Assembly (NCBI GenBank): GCA_016703745.1
Contig: JADJBK010000006.1
Span: 1,860,001 to 1,924,000, forward strand
DNA from: Nitrosomonas sp.
Lineage (GTDB): Bacteria > Pseudomonadota > Gammaproteobacteria > Burkholderiales > Nitrosomonadaceae
Direction of reading: 5' to 3'
DNA: 64,000 nucleotides
Shown: positions 15,800 to 25,697 of the stretch, piece by piece
Layout of the letters: every line of letters starts with the position of its first letter
How positions within the stretch are numbered: the first letter of the stretch is position 1
The notes under the pieces: generated by a model
What the model saw: the letters and a program-made list of their open reading frames with translations, nothing else
What the model was told of the DNA's origin: nothing
Databases searched by the model: none
Program-made: the position numbers and the translations under genes

Positions 15800-18700
15800 T
15801 CAGTCAACCCATTTGCGCGCATTGGTGAACATGGTCATCCATGGTGAATGTTCAGGCCAGTCTTCCGGGTGCCATGAATGCTGAACAGTGCGAAATACCC
15901 GTTCCGGGTGCGGCATCAGAATGGTAAAACGCCCATCGGTTGATGTCATGCCAGTAATACCCAATGGCGAACCGCTAGGGTTAAGTGGGTAAATATCGGT
16001 TTGAGTTCCATGATGATCAACAAATTGCAGCGCAATATAGTTTTCTGCCCTGCGCTGCTGTGCAGAATTTTCAAAAACGACACGCCCCTCCCCATGGGCG
16101 ACGCTGATTGGCAGACGGCTACCTGCCATACCCTGAAAAAACAGGGATGGACTGGGCTGGATGGCAACCATGACGAACCGCGCTTCAAATTGTTCTGACT
16201 GATTGCGTAGAAAAATCGGCCAGTGATCCGTTCCGGGAATGATGGCGCGTAAATGGCTCATCATCTGACAACCATTGCAGACTCCCAGTGAGAATGTATC
16301 TGGCCTGGCAAAAAAGGCAGCAAATTCATCACGTGCACGAGTGTTGAACAAAATGGAGTGCGCCCAGCCTCTGCCGGCGCCCAGCACATCACCATAAGAA
16401 AAGCCGCCACAGGCCACCAGACCCTTGAAATCCTGCAGAGAGATGCGGCCTGCAAGGATGTCACTCATATGGATATCAACTGTGCAAAATCCAGCTTGAT
16501 CAAAGGCAGCCGCCATTTCCACGTGACCGTTCACACCCTGCTCACGCAGGATGGCAACTGCTGGGCGCGTCGTCAGAATATTCACTGCTGATCCTTCGCC
16601 TGCTCTGGGAGCGAACGTCAAATGAGCATGCAGTCCCGGATCATCAGTATCCAGAATCCGATCGAACGCCTGCTGTGCGCACAAAGGATGATCACGTAAT
16701 TTCTGCATTTGATAGGTCGTCTCCGACCAGGTGCGTTGTAATGTGCTCCGTTGCTGCTGAAAAATCTGTCTACCGCCGTGGAGAATGCGGATCTCATTTT
16801 TTGGATCCGGATTCCCCACCACATGGCTAAGATGCTCCAGGCCAAGACTGGCCAGCACCGTCATGGCAGTACGATGATGTTCAGTTTCAATCTGAATGAC
16901 CGCGCCCAGCTCTTCGTTGAATAGGGTTGCCAGGACGGCTTCTTCGCTGGCGGCATCAATCAGTGCGTCCAGGGACACCGTAACCCCGCAACGACCGGCA
17001 AAAGCCATTTCGCACAGGGTGGTGAATAGCCCCCCATCGGATCGGTCATGGTAGGAAAGTAATAGTCTGCGGGCGTTCAGTATCTGAATGGCGTCAAAAA
17101 AAGCTTTGAGGAGGCCGGGCTGATCAAGATCAGGAGATTCGTTACCTGTCTGATTGTAGACCTGAAGTAGCGCACTGCCTCCCAAGCGATTTTTCCGGTT
17201 GCCCAGGTCGATCAGAATCAGCTCGGTCGCTCCCTTGTCCGTACGCAGTTGTGGTGTCAGAGTTTTGCGCACGTCGCGCGTATTGGCAAAGGCCGAAATC
17301 ACGAGTGATAACGGCGCGATGACTGCTTTATCAGTTTTATCCGGGTCACGCCAGGCTGATTTCATCGACATGGAATCCTTGCCGACCGGAATGCTGATGC
17401 CGAGCTGCGGACACAGCTCCATTGCTGCCGCGTGAACCGCATCATATAGCTTGGCATCTTCACCGGGATGACCGGCTGCCGCCATCCAGTTGGCAGAAAG
17501 ACGGATGCGATCCAGCTGATCAATCGCAGCCGCAGCCAGATTGGTGATGGCCTCACCGATTGCCATGCGCGCTGAAGCAGCCGCATCAATCAGCGCGAGC
17601 GGTGCACGTTCACCGGTAGCAAAGGCTTCGCCGTGACAGGTCTGAAAACCTGCGGTAGTCACGGCCACATCCGCAACAGGTATCTGCCACGGTCCGACCA
17701 TCTGGTCGCGTGCAGTCAATCCACCGACTGTGCGGTCACCGATCGTGATGAGAAAAGTTTTGTCCGCAACTGTCGGTAATCGCAACACGCGTTCCACCGC
17801 GTTTTCCAGGGTAATGCCAGTGTAATGGGCCGTTATTAACCGAGGCTGCATGCGCTGTACATCGCGCACCATCTTGGGGGGCTTGCCCAGTAAGGTAGAT
17901 AAAGGAATGTCTGCTGCAACAATAGACATTTCTGAATCAACAACCTCTAACTGCGGTTGTGCCAGTGCTTTACCAACTACCGCATACGGACAGCGCTCAC
18001 GTGCGCAAATGGCATCGAACAGGGGCAGGGATTCCGGATGAATGGCAATCACGTAGCGTTCCTGCGCTTCATTGCACCATATCTGCAAGGGAGACATTCC
18101 CGGCTCATCGGAAGGAATGGCGTGCAAATCGAACTGTCCGCCACATCCTGCGCCATGTACCAGTTCAGGCAGGGCATTGGATAACCCGCCCGCGCCTACA
18201 TCATGAATCGACAGAATGGGGTTGACCTGACCGCTACCTTCCCGCTGCCAGCAGCGATCAATGACTTCCTGCGCACGGCGCTGCATTTCGGCGTTACCGC
18301 GCTGCACCGAGTCAAAATCGAGGCTGGTTTCGTTACTGCCCGCATCCATGCTGGATGCGGCGCCGCCACCCAGACCGATTGCCATTCCCGGTCCCCCGAG
18401 CTGTATGAGCAATATACCTTCATCGAAATGCTGTTTCTGAGTATGCAATGCTGAAATCTGCCCGATGCCGCCGGCAAGCATGATTGGTTTGTGATAACCA
18501 CGTACTTCACTGGCAACGGTCATCTCATAGGTGCGAAAAAAACCGGCTAGATTGGGGCGGCCAAATTCGTTGTTGAAGGTGGCGCCACCGATCGGTCCCG
18601 TGAGCATAATTTCCAGCGCGGAAGCAATGTGCGCTGGCTTGCCATAAAACCGGCCATTTGTTTCATGAGTAGATTCCCAGGGTTGCAGCGCATCCGGAAT

Positions 18701-19720
18701 ACGCAGATTTGATACACAGAATCCGCTAAATCCTGCCTTGGGTTTAGCGCCACGGCCAGTTGCGCCTTCATCACGCAGTTCACCGCCCACACCGGTTGCC
18801 GCACCGGGGTAGGGCGAGATTGCGGTTGGATGGTTGTGTGTCTCTACCTTGATCATCCAGTGCGTCAGCTCATTTACATAGCTATAGACACCATCCTGCC
18901 GAGGATAAAACCGGCTGATTTCTTCCCCTTCCAGAATCGCTGCGTTATCTTCATAAGCCAGAATGGTGTGAGCGGGATGTGAGGCATGAGTATGCCGGAT
19001 CATCGCAAAAAGAGAATGAGGTTGCGGCTTGCCATCGATGATCCAGTCTGCGTTGAAAATCTTGTGCCGACAGTGTTCGGAATTGGCCTGGGCAAACATC
19101 ATCAGTTCGACATCGGTCGGGTTGCGCTTTATTTGCGTGAAATACTCGAGCAGATAGTCGATCTCATCTGCAGACAACGCAAGCCCCATTCTTTTGTTGG
19201 CATCAATCAGCGCTGAAGCGCCTTGATCTAGAATGGCAATGTGATTGAGCGTGCCGGGTGTGTTGTGCTGGAATAGCCTGGGAATATCGGTAAATGTGCG
19301 TAATACTGATTCGGTCATGCGGTCATGCAGGCAGGTTTCAACCTGCTGACGATCGCTGGTGGACAGTATGGACGATGACTGCAGATGAAAAATGATGCCG
19401 CGTTCCAGACGCGTGATGGAGGTGAGATTACAATGATGGGCAATATCGGTTGCGCGGGATGACCACGGTGATATCGTTCCAAGGCGCGGCACGACCAGAT
19501 ACCAGTTGTTATCTTGCGTCAATGCGGCAGGGGAATGAACTGCTTCGAGCAGCTGCGCCAGGTGGACAATCTCGCCACTGGTTAACGCCGACTGCGCCTG
19601 GCAGAAATACCAGTATTGTGCGGCAATGGCGCGAATGTGCGGTACGATTGCCTGAATATTTTCCAGTAGTTTCTGAGAACGAAAAGCCGATAGCGCGGTG
19701 CGCCCACGAAATTGCATCAT
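15800..19720 (-). CDS. purL: Phosphoribosylformylglycinamidine synthase, single-chain PurL
   Basis: 1306 residues, the large proteobacterial form that fuses synthetase and glutaminase. It converts FGAR, glutamine and ATP to FGAM in purine synthesis. Visible landmarks: NSEHCRHKIFNADW, VETHNHPTAISPYPGAATG (ATP/FGAR site), a second ATP-binding half with AAGHPGEDAKLYDAV and GKDSMSMKS, and a C-terminal class I amidotransferase with nucleophile Cys in SLGVCNGCQMMSHL and the His-Glu pair in LMPHPERVFR. Start: ATG at 19720 (MMQFRG). Divergent from nnr, 57 bp apart. Confidence 0.97.
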   Translation of the reverse strand: MMQFRGRTALSAFRSQKLLENIQAIVPHIRAIAAQYWYFCQAQSALTSGEIVHLAQLLEAVHSPAALTQDNNWYLVVPRLGTISPWSSRATDIAHHCNLTSITRLERGIIFHLQSSSILSTSDRQQVETCLHDRMTESVLRTFTDIPRLFQHNTPGTLNHIAILDQGASALIDANKRMGLALSADEIDYLLEYFTQIKRNPTDVELMMFAQANSEHCRHKIFNADWIIDGKPQPHSLFAMIRHTHASHPAHTILAYEDNAAILEGEEISRFYPRQDGVYSYVNELTHWMIKVETHNHPTAISPYPGAATGVGGELRDEGATGRGAKPKAGFSGFCVSNLRIPDALQPWESTHETNGRFYGKPAHIASALEIMLTGPIGGATFNNEFGRPNLAGFFRTYEMTVASEVRGYHKPIMLAGGIGQISALHTQKQHFDEGILLIQLGGPGMAIGLGGGAASSMDAGSNETSLDFDSVQRGNAEMQRRAQEVIDRCWQREGSGQVNPILSIHDVGAGGLSNALPELVHGAGCGGQFDLHAIPSDEPGMSPLQIWCNEAQERYVIAIHPESLPLFDAICARERCPYAVVGKALAQPQLEVVDSEMSIVAADIPLSTLLGKPPKMVRDVQRMQPRLITAHYTGITLENAVERVLRLPTVADKTFLITIGDRTVGGLTARDQMVGPWQIPVADVAVTTAGFQTCHGEAFATGERAPLALIDAAASARMAIGEAITNLAAAAIDQLDRIRLSANWMAAAGHPGEDAKLYDAVHAAAMELCPQLGISIPVGKDSMSMKSAWRDPDKTDKAVIAPLSLVISAFANTRDVRKTLTPQLRTDKGATELILIDLGNRKNRLGGSALLQVYNQTGNESPDLDQPGLLKAFFDAIQILNARRLLLSYHDRSDGGLFTTLCEMAFAGRCGVTVSLDALIDAASEEAVLATLFNEELGAVIQIETEHHRTAMTVLASLGLEHLSHVVGNPDPKNEIRILHGGRQIFQQQRSTLQRTWSETTYQMQKLRDHPLCAQQAFDRILDTDDPGLHAHLTFAPRAGEGSAVNILTTRPAVAILREQGVNGHVEMAAAFDQAGFCTVDIHMSDILAGRISLQDFKGLVACGGFSYGDVLGAGRGWAHSILFNTRARDEFAAFFARPDTFSLGVCNGCQMMSHLRAIIPGTDHWPIFLRNQSEQFEARFVMVAIQPSPSLFFQGMAGSRLPISVAHGEGRVVFENSAQQRRAENYIALQFVDHHGTQTDIYPLNPSGSPLGITGMTSTDGRFTILMPHPERVFRTVQHSWHPEDWPEHSPWMTMFTNARKWVD

Positions 19721-19777
19721 GGAGAATTGGACTGCCGAAGAAAAAACGTAATTTTACACGAGTAGACCCTTTAACTG

Positions 19778-21298
19778 ATGAATACCCGCCCTGTTTATAC
19801 GACTGCACAGATACGTGAAATAGAATTCCGTATTTTACATGCGCCCAATCCGCCTGCCTTGATGGAGATAGCCGGATTAGCTGCGGCTGGCATCGCCCGT
19901 GACCGGTTGCTTGGCCAGAATAAAAATCGGGCGCTGGTGCTGGCTGGGCCTGGCAATAATGGTGGTGATGCTTTTGTTGTGGCGCGACATTTAAAAGCCT
20001 GGGGGGTAAAGGTGACGCTGGTATTCTCTGGGGAAGCCGAAAAGCTGCCGCAGGATGCGCGCTACGCCATGCAGCAATGGCATGATGCCGGTGGCGCCAT
20101 TGAAATCAATCTTCCGGCAGGAGAGCATGCCGCTCAACAATGGGATGCAGTGATTGACGGCCTGTTTGGCATGGGTCTCGATAGCGATCGCCGGTTGCCG
20201 GAATGGTATCAAGAAGCTATCCGGCAGGTGAACAGACTGAACGTGCCTGTTCTGGCGCTGGACATTCCTTCCGGGCTGATGAGTGACACGGGTGAGGTGC
20301 GAGATGTCTGCATTCAGGCAACTATCACAGCCACCTTTATCGCCTTCAAGCCAGGGCTGTTGACAAACGACGGTTGTAATCACTGCGGAGAAATTCTGGT
20401 CTGTGATCTGGGATTACAGCCGGAAACCTTGATAAGGGCGCAATCCTGGTTACTGGATGACCAGCATATCGAAAACTGCCTGCCTGCTCCACGACCTGCC
20501 AACAGCCACAAAGGAACATTTGGCAGTGTCGGTATTCTGGGAGGGGCGACCGGTATGGTTGGAGCGGCCATACTTGCTGGCCGTGCCGCGCTCAATCTCG
20601 GGGCGGGGCGGGTACATCTTGGATTGCTGGCGGATGTTGATCATGCGCCAGCAATCGATTTTGGCCAACCGGAATTGATGCTGCGCAGTCCCCGTGAATT
20701 GTTAAGGCAGATGAAACCGCTTGATTGTCTGGTAATTGGCCCAGGGCTGGGAAGTGAGATTGCAGCCTGTGATTTTCTACAACAGGCGCTGCATGGTGAT
20801 TTGCCACTGGTGCTCGATGCTGATGCGCTTAACCTGATTGCCATTCATGAAGAATTAAGTCATGCCTTGAAACACCGTGAGGCTCCCGGTGTATTGACAC
20901 CCCATCCTTCGGAGGCAGCGCGCCTGCTTAATGTAACGACCGATGAAGTACAGCGAGACCGGCCGAAAGCCGCACGTAGACTGGCTGAAAAATTTAATTG
21001 CCCACTGGTCTTGAAAGGCGCTGGAAGTATTTGTGTTTTTGTGGATGGTCGCTATTTCTTCAATGCAACTGGCAATCCCGGTCTGAGCACCGCTGGCACC
21101 GGTGATGTCCTGTCCGGTTTTCTCGGTGCGTTACTGACGCAAGGGCTCGCCCCGGAAAAGGCATTGCTATTATCGGTTTATCTGCACGGCGCTGCAGCAG
21201 ACAGATTGTTTGACCAAACGGGCGGACCACTTGGCATGACCGCATCCGAAATTATTTTATCTGCGCGAAACTTGCTGAATCAATGGGTATATGTGTAG
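19778..21298 (+). CDS. nnr: Bifunctional NAD(P)H-hydrate epimerase / ADP-dependent dehydratase
   Basis: 506 residues, the usual two-domain repair enzyme. The N-terminal YjeF_N epimerase (about 1-220) has VLAGPGNNGGDAFVVARHL and the LDIPSGLMSDTG segment. The C-terminal ribokinase-like dehydratase (about 235-500) has GSVGILGGATGMVGAAILAG, VIGPGLGS, LTPHPSEAARLL and the catalytic GTGDVLSGFLGALL. Together they repair hydrated NADH and NADPH. The reading frame is intact. Confidence 0.95.
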   Translation: MNTRPVYTTAQIREIEFRILHAPNPPALMEIAGLAAAGIARDRLLGQNKNRALVLAGPGNNGGDAFVVARHLKAWGVKVTLVFSGEAEKLPQDARYAMQQWHDAGGAIEINLPAGEHAAQQWDAVIDGLFGMGLDSDRRLPEWYQEAIRQVNRLNVPVLALDIPSGLMSDTGEVRDVCIQATITATFIAFKPGLLTNDGCNHCGEILVCDLGLQPETLIRAQSWLLDDQHIENCLPAPRPANSHKGTFGSVGILGGATGMVGAAILAGRAALNLGAGRVHLGLLADVDHAPAIDFGQPELMLRSPRELLRQMKPLDCLVIGPGLGSEIAACDFLQQALHGDLPLVLDADALNLIAIHEELSHALKHREAPGVLTPHPSEAARLLNVTTDEVQRDRPKAARRLAEKFNCPLVLKGAGSICVFVDGRYFFNATGNPGLSTAGTGDVLSGFLGALLTQGLAPEKALLLSVYLHGAAADRLFDQTGGPLGMTASEIILSARNLLNQWVYV

Positions 21299-21350
21299 GC
21301 TATAAAAAATTGTTCGCTGATAAACGGGCAATGGCAGCGCTGAGCGGTTA

Positions 21351-21430
21351 CCAAAAATCATAAAAAACCAGAAATGGATGGGTTGTTGACGTTATCGTTC
21401 CGCTGCATTTCATTCGGAGTGATTAAGAAT
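21351..21430. repeat. Diverged interspersed repeat, copy B
   Basis: The partner of 1491-1571 (identical first 17 bases, about 70 percent over the rest). It lies between nnr and the convergent hydrolase gene, and its last bases coincide with that gene's stop codon. The rest of the 21299-21422 gap shows no gene. Confidence 0.45.
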
Positions 21431-22496
21431 TTCTATGCGCTGTTGCACATAGTTCATAAACAAAAAAACCTAATCCCTGAGCAAGCTTGTCAGCCTCGAT
21501 GAAGAAATTCCTGTTTAGAACAAAATCCCCGTGATCGAGTAACGTCGTTAATATCAAGTGGCTTTTTTTACCTAACTGCGTCAGCCGGTTATGCAGAAAA
21601 ACGGATTCTTGACTCGGAATTACTTGATCATGATACCCATGTATCAAGCTAATTGGAAAATTGATATGAGTAAGTTGTTTATCTAAATCAAACCGATTTA
21701 GCCAATGCTCTCTTTGGTCGATTTCGTCTAAAGCATGTTGAGTTAGCTGATACCTAAAAGCAGCATCTTCCAATAATCGACAGAAAAAATGCGCTGCGTT
21801 TACAGAAACGCACTGCAGGGAATAAGGCAGCAATGGCCGTTTTTTCTTAAAGCCATTGTCCGCCACCGCGATATCAAATAATTGAACAACTTCTGGATTT
21901 TGATATGAGCTTTGAGAAAGCAGGTTTCGCAGTAGAATAAAGCGCGCATATTCATCGATTTTTTCGTGATCCAGAACAAATCGGACTACATTTCTAAAAT
22001 CTGCAAATGTACCAATTAAGCACATTGCCTTTACGAAAGATGCAATTTGTGGATGCGAAGCGGCCAGTATCGCGATACCACCCGAATATGAAGCCGAGAA
22101 AATGCCTAACTGCCGCTGACTTGGATTTAATTCTGAATGAGCCGCGATTGTCTCAATCAATGCTGCAAATTTATTGATCGTCGATGGATGAATAGTCAGT
22201 TGCTCAATGTCCGAAATACACGGAACAATCACTCGAAAACCCAGGCATGAAAGAGCTTTAGCAACAGCGACCATGCGATTATCCCTGTAACCGTGCACAG
22301 ACAAACCAGGGAAAGCAATAACGGTATACACAGCATCGCCAGGTGGCTCGTATACCCAGGCAGGGTGGATCTCGTACCGTGTGCTAATAAGTTGTTGCGA
22401 GATATTAATGCCCGCCAGCTGAGGAAAATAGCGTCGCAACAAAAACCGGTAGCCTAATCGCCGGTATGAAATCGATTCGCTCTTATTATGATTCAA
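21423..22496 (-). CDS. Alpha/beta-hydrolase-like protein at the end of a lipid-type gene cluster
   Basis: 357 residues. Alpha/beta-hydrolase features can be followed in order: an early strand-turn VIAFPGLSVHGYRDNRM, a nucleophile elbow SYSGG with Ser138 (Ser instead of the usual first Gly), an acid in LIHGYHDQVIP (Asp290) and a late His in LLDHGDF (His322). That is a complete candidate triad. There is no signal peptide, so it is probably cytoplasmic or membrane-associated. Substrate unknown. Last of four same-strand genes (acyltransferase, phosphatase, glycosyltransferase, hydrolase), 36 bp after the glycosyltransferase, which hints at an acyl or glycolipid substrate. Confidence 0.72.
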   Translation of the reverse strand: MNHNKSESISYRRLGYRFLLRRYFPQLAGINISQQLISTRYEIHPAWVYEPPGDAVYTVIAFPGLSVHGYRDNRMVAVAKALSCLGFRVIVPCISDIEQLTIHPSTINKFAALIETIAAHSELNPSQRQLGIFSASYSGGIAILAASHPQIASFVKAMCLIGTFADFRNVVRFVLDHEKIDEYARFILLRNLLSQSSYQNPEVVQLFDIAVADNGFKKKRPLLPYSLQCVSVNAAHFFCRLLEDAAFRYQLTQHALDEIDQREHWLNRFDLDKQLTHINFPISLIHGYHDQVIPSQESVFLHNRLTQLGKKSHLILTTLLDHGDFVLNRNFFIEADKLAQGLGFFVYELCATAHRNS

Positions 22497-22532
22497 AGGA
22501 TATTCTGTCAGGCAACTATTCGTGGCATTCCC

Positions 22533-23543
22533 TTATACAGGCACCAGGTGATCGGCGAACCGCTTTGCCGCCGTTCCCCAGCTAAATGTTTCTGCCCGTT
22601 CACGAGCCTTCTCACGGGGTATCTCGAACGCACCGAGTACGGCCTCTTTTAAATCTGGCAACATAACGCCGGCACCGCTATCACCAATTACCTCGAGCGG
22701 TCCATCAACCGGGAAACAGGCCACTGGAGTGCCAGTTGCCATTGATTCAAGTAAAACAAGACCAAACGTATCGGCAGCACTCGGAAAAACAAATACATCA
22801 GCACTTGCATAAAGCTGAACCAGTTCGTTTCTCGGCAAAATACCCAGCCAAAGCACGTTGGGGTAGCGTCTTTTAAGCTCACCCTCGAGTGGCCCTACAC
22901 CGCTAACCACCTTACTACCCGGGATGTCCAAGTCCAGAAATGCCTGGATATTTTTTTCATAAGAAATGCGACCTACAAATAGAGAAATTGGCCTTGGAAG
23001 CCTGTCTAATGCAGGAAAATGAGCGGGTTTATCATGGAATCGGAACAGTTCGGTATCCACACCATGCGACCAAGATTTAAGGTTCTGGAAGCCACGCTTC
23101 TGAAGCCCTTCCAGCACTGATTGAGTAGGCACCATTACACCTGAAGAAGGTTGATGAAAATGTTTGAGCACCTTATACCCCAGGAAAACCGGAATCCCCA
23201 GCGACGCCTTAAAAATTTCAGGAAACTTGGTATGAAATGCAGACGTAAAAAACCAGCCTTTATTGAGGCATATTGATCGTGCTGCCCAACCTAGCGGCCC
23301 TTCCGTTACAATGTGAATTACGTCAGGATTATATTGCAGGAGTAGCTTTTGCAAGTTTTTTTGAGGTCGAATAGCAAGATCAATACCGGCATAGCCCGGA
23401 CAAGGTCTCGTATTAAACAAGCCTGGATGAATGATCATAAATTGATGACCAAGTTTCTCAAGTTCTGCCACGAGTTCAACTAAAGTGGTTACGACCCCGT
23501 TAACCTGCGGCTGCCAGGCGTCAGTTATCAAAGCAATCTTCAT
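22533..23543 (-). CDS. GT4-family glycosyltransferase (MgtA-like)
   Basis: 336 residues with the GT-B fold of family 4. N-terminal acceptor domain begins IALITDAWQPQVNGVVTTL; the donor domain has LFVGRISYEKN, the GVGPLEGELKRRYP loop and the nucleotide-sugar E(x7)E-type region in DTFGLVLLESMATGTPVA. The N terminus resembles lipid- and GDP-mannose-dependent transferases acting at the membrane face. No signal peptide. Its ATG overlaps the stop of the upstream phosphatase gene by 4 bp, a pairing that implies one pathway, most simply transfer of a sugar to a lipid. Confidence 0.85.
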   Translation of the reverse strand: MKIALITDAWQPQVNGVVTTLVELVAELEKLGHQFMIIHPGLFNTRPCPGYAGIDLAIRPQKNLQKLLLQYNPDVIHIVTEGPLGWAARSICLNKGWFFTSAFHTKFPEIFKASLGIPVFLGYKVLKHFHQPSSGVMVPTQSVLEGLQKRGFQNLKSWSHGVDTELFRFHDKPAHFPALDRLPRPISLFVGRISYEKNIQAFLDLDIPGSKVVSGVGPLEGELKRRYPNVLWLGILPRNELVQLYASADVFVFPSAADTFGLVLLESMATGTPVACFPVDGPLEVIGDSGAGVMLPDLKEAVLGAFEIPREKARERAETFSWGTAAKRFADHLVPV

Positions 23544-24481
23544 GCAGATACCTTTTCGTTATCCTTGATCTTATTTGTCATAATTGGTTTGCTTGCAGGC
23601 AGACAGCCTTCTTCTAGCGTGACTTCCATCGTATTAGCTAATTGCCGCGCATGTTGTGGCCAGTGGATCAGCTCGATACTTCCATCAAGATGCTCTACTA
23701 ATGCAGTTAAGCTTTCAACCCAATCGCCATCATTACAATAAGTAATTCCATTGATGTCACGAATTTCAGCATGATGGATATGTCCGCAGACCACACCATT
23801 GAGTCCGCGGCGACTCGCCTCAGCTGCAACGGCCTGCTCAAAAGAAAGTACGTAATTGACTGCGGTTTTAACTTTATATTTAAGGTACTGAGAGAGTGAC
23901 CAATAGGGAAGACCGAATCGAGTCCGCAGCGAGGTCAAGTAGCGATTCAACTTCAGTGTAAATTCATAGAGATTATCACCAACATAAGCAAACCATTTTG
24001 CATACTGAATTACCCCGTCAAAATAATCCCCATGGATAACCCAGAATTTCCGGCCATCAATTGTTTCATGAACAGCTTCCTCGACAATTTCAATGCCACC
24101 AAAAGAATGCCCCAGAAATTGACGTGCAAATTCATCATGATTGCCCGGCACATAAACAACCTTGCAGCCTTTTCGTGCCTTACGCAGCAACTTCTGTACT
24201 ACATCATTATGGGTCTGAGGCCAGTACCAGCGCCGACGTAACTGCCAACCGTCAATAATGTCACCGACCAGGTACAGCTGCTCACTCGAGTAGGTTTTTA
24301 AAAAATCCAGCAATGCCGAAGCCTGACAACCCGGAGTACCAAGATGGAGATCAGAAATAAAGATTGTACGAACTTTTAATTCATAGCTCTCTTCTGGGTA
24401 ATCTTCCAATTCACAATTGAATGCTGAAGTTGCAGACGGCTCATTGAGTTGGTTTTGCAAATAACCATAATGATCGCGCAT
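23540..24481 (-). CDS. LpxH-like metallophosphoesterase
   Basis: 313 residues. Calcineurin-like phosphoesterase with all five metal motifs: FISDLHLG (Asp44, His46), GDIIDGW (Asp74), PGNHDE (Asn114, His115), VIHGDYFDG and GHIHHAEI. The WQLRRRWYWP stretch after the second motif is typical of the UDP-2,3-diacylglucosamine diphosphatase family and its paralogues. The acidic ~35-residue N-terminal extension and the Lys-rich tail are unlike E. coli LpxH (240 residues), so this may be a paralogue serving the cluster rather than lipid A synthesis. It overlaps the glycosyltransferase gene by 4 bp and lies 2 bp after the acyltransferase gene. Confidence 0.85.
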   Translation of the reverse strand: MRDHYGYLQNQLNEPSATSAFNCELEDYPEESYELKVRTIFISDLHLGTPGCQASALLDFLKTYSSEQLYLVGDIIDGWQLRRRWYWPQTHNDVVQKLLRKARKGCKVVYVPGNHDEFARQFLGHSFGGIEIVEEAVHETIDGRKFWVIHGDYFDGVIQYAKWFAYVGDNLYEFTLKLNRYLTSLRTRFGLPYWSLSQYLKYKVKTAVNYVLSFEQAVAAEASRRGLNGVVCGHIHHAEIRDINGITYCNDGDWVESLTALVEHLDGSIELIHWPQHARQLANTMEVTLEEGCLPASKPIMTNKIKDNEKVSA

Positions 24482-24483
24482 GC

Positions 24484-25332
24484 TTACCCCAGAAAATGTT
24501 TACGATAACGTTCGGGCAAATCCTTCATGCGCATTAGCATCGGCAAATCCGCAGTATTAAAATTAGGGTCCCATGCAGGAGCACCCAGCACTTTGGCGCC
24601 GACTCTTAAATAACCTCTAACCAATGCGGGAGGTTCAATATCAAGCATTTGGTCTAATTGCTCAACGGGCAAAGGTAAGCGCGGGATAACCTGCAACTCT
24701 TGACTCGCCAGATGGTTTTCCTTCATCTGCCGCCAGATACTTGCCGCCGCATATCCCATTCCAATTTGATTGTTATTTACCTGCATATTCATGGGAATAC
24801 TGACGCATCCCACAACATCATCGAGTCTATTCTGCGTCATGAACAAAACGAGCGCTTTCCAAAGCGCCAAAATGACACTGCCCTGACGATAATTCTTATG
24901 AACACAGCTACGGCCGATCTCTGCAAGACGCCCACGCAATGACTGCAACGCGCGCAGATCAAATTCGCCATCACTGTAGAACTTTCCAGCTAATTTAGCT
25001 TGCGCAGGCGTCAATACGCGATACGTTCCAATAACCTCCCATGTTTTACGATCCCGCACCAGGAGATGTTCACAATAATCATCAAATATATCAATATCAT
25101 AACCTGGCAAGATATCAGGGAAGTTCGCGCCCATTTCGATCGCAAATACTTGATATCTTAATTTCTGAGCTTCACGCACTTCAGACAAATGTCTCGCCCA
25201 TGTCGTCACAATGTTAGTCTTATTTTCGAGGGTTGTTGTAGAACGCCGTCCTAATTCAGGAACACTGCTTGTGCTATCTCTAAAAAATGAGTTTTGTAGC
25301 ATTTCTGCAGTTGCAGTTATCGATTCACTCAT
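24484..25332 (-). CDS. OlsB-like GNAT acyltransferase
   Basis: About 282 residues. The core (about residues 45-200) matches the OlsB/hemolysin-type acyl-ACP-dependent N-acyltransferases: VREAQKLRYQVFAIEMGANF, YDIDIFDDYCEHLLV, IGTYRVLTPAQA and the acyl-donor-binding EIGRSCVHKNYRQGSVILAL. Known members acylate ornithine (lyso-ornithine lipid) or related amines. The C terminus (VRGYLRVGAKVLGAPAWDP) is also characteristic. Start: the ATG at 25332 has GGAGG 9 bp upstream, and the TTG at 25347 lies before that site. First gene of the four-gene cluster. No olsA-like O-acyltransferase is adjacent, so the end product need not be ornithine lipid. Confidence 0.82.
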   Translation of the reverse strand: MSESITATAEMLQNSFFRDSTSSVPELGRRSTTTLENKTNIVTTWARHLSEVREAQKLRYQVFAIEMGANFPDILPGYDIDIFDDYCEHLLVRDRKTWEVIGTYRVLTPAQAKLAGKFYSDGEFDLRALQSLRGRLAEIGRSCVHKNYRQGSVILALWKALVLFMTQNRLDDVVGCVSIPMNMQVNNNQIGMGYAAASIWRQMKENHLASQELQVIPRLPLPVEQLDQMLDIEPPALVRGYLRVGAKVLGAPAWDPNFNTADLPMLMRMKDLPERYRKHFLG

Positions 25333-25347
25333 TGCTGATTCCTCCAA

Positions 25348-25697
25348 ATATAAAGAAATTAAGTCGTGAAACTCATTGAATCTCTCTACATTTTTATCGA
25401 GTCATGTGATGGCGCTATGTCAGTTTTATGAAGTTATTGTTAGCGTGCAGGCAAAATAAAGGCTCTGTAGCAATTAATTATTGAATTGCCAGAGTCGGAA
25501 CAATTGGGGATAAGTATTCGAGAAACGATTTATAACAAGCGCTTGCGCATGGCAGTAGACGGTATGTGGTATCGGATGCGTGGTTATTAAGTAAGGCGGG
25601 TTCAAAATCTCCGCAATCTTCTTTGTTAGAATTAGAGGCAACTTATTGTTTTTAAATTTGAGAACTGGTTTTTGGGCAGACACTACATAGCCTTGCT
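25348..25697. other. Intergenic region, probably degraded mobile DNA
   Basis: No supported gene. A weak hairpin lies near 25460-25495 (CTCTG...CAGAG arms), and at about 25665-25691 there is a tail reading GFWADTT-stop that resembles the tail near 1596-1619. A 69-codon minus-strand frame starting at 25683 lacks family features and is not called. Confidence 0.4.

Noticed and set aside
25474..25683. 69-codon minus-strand frame opening with GTG
   Set aside because: No domain or signal peptide; it lies in probable IS debris.
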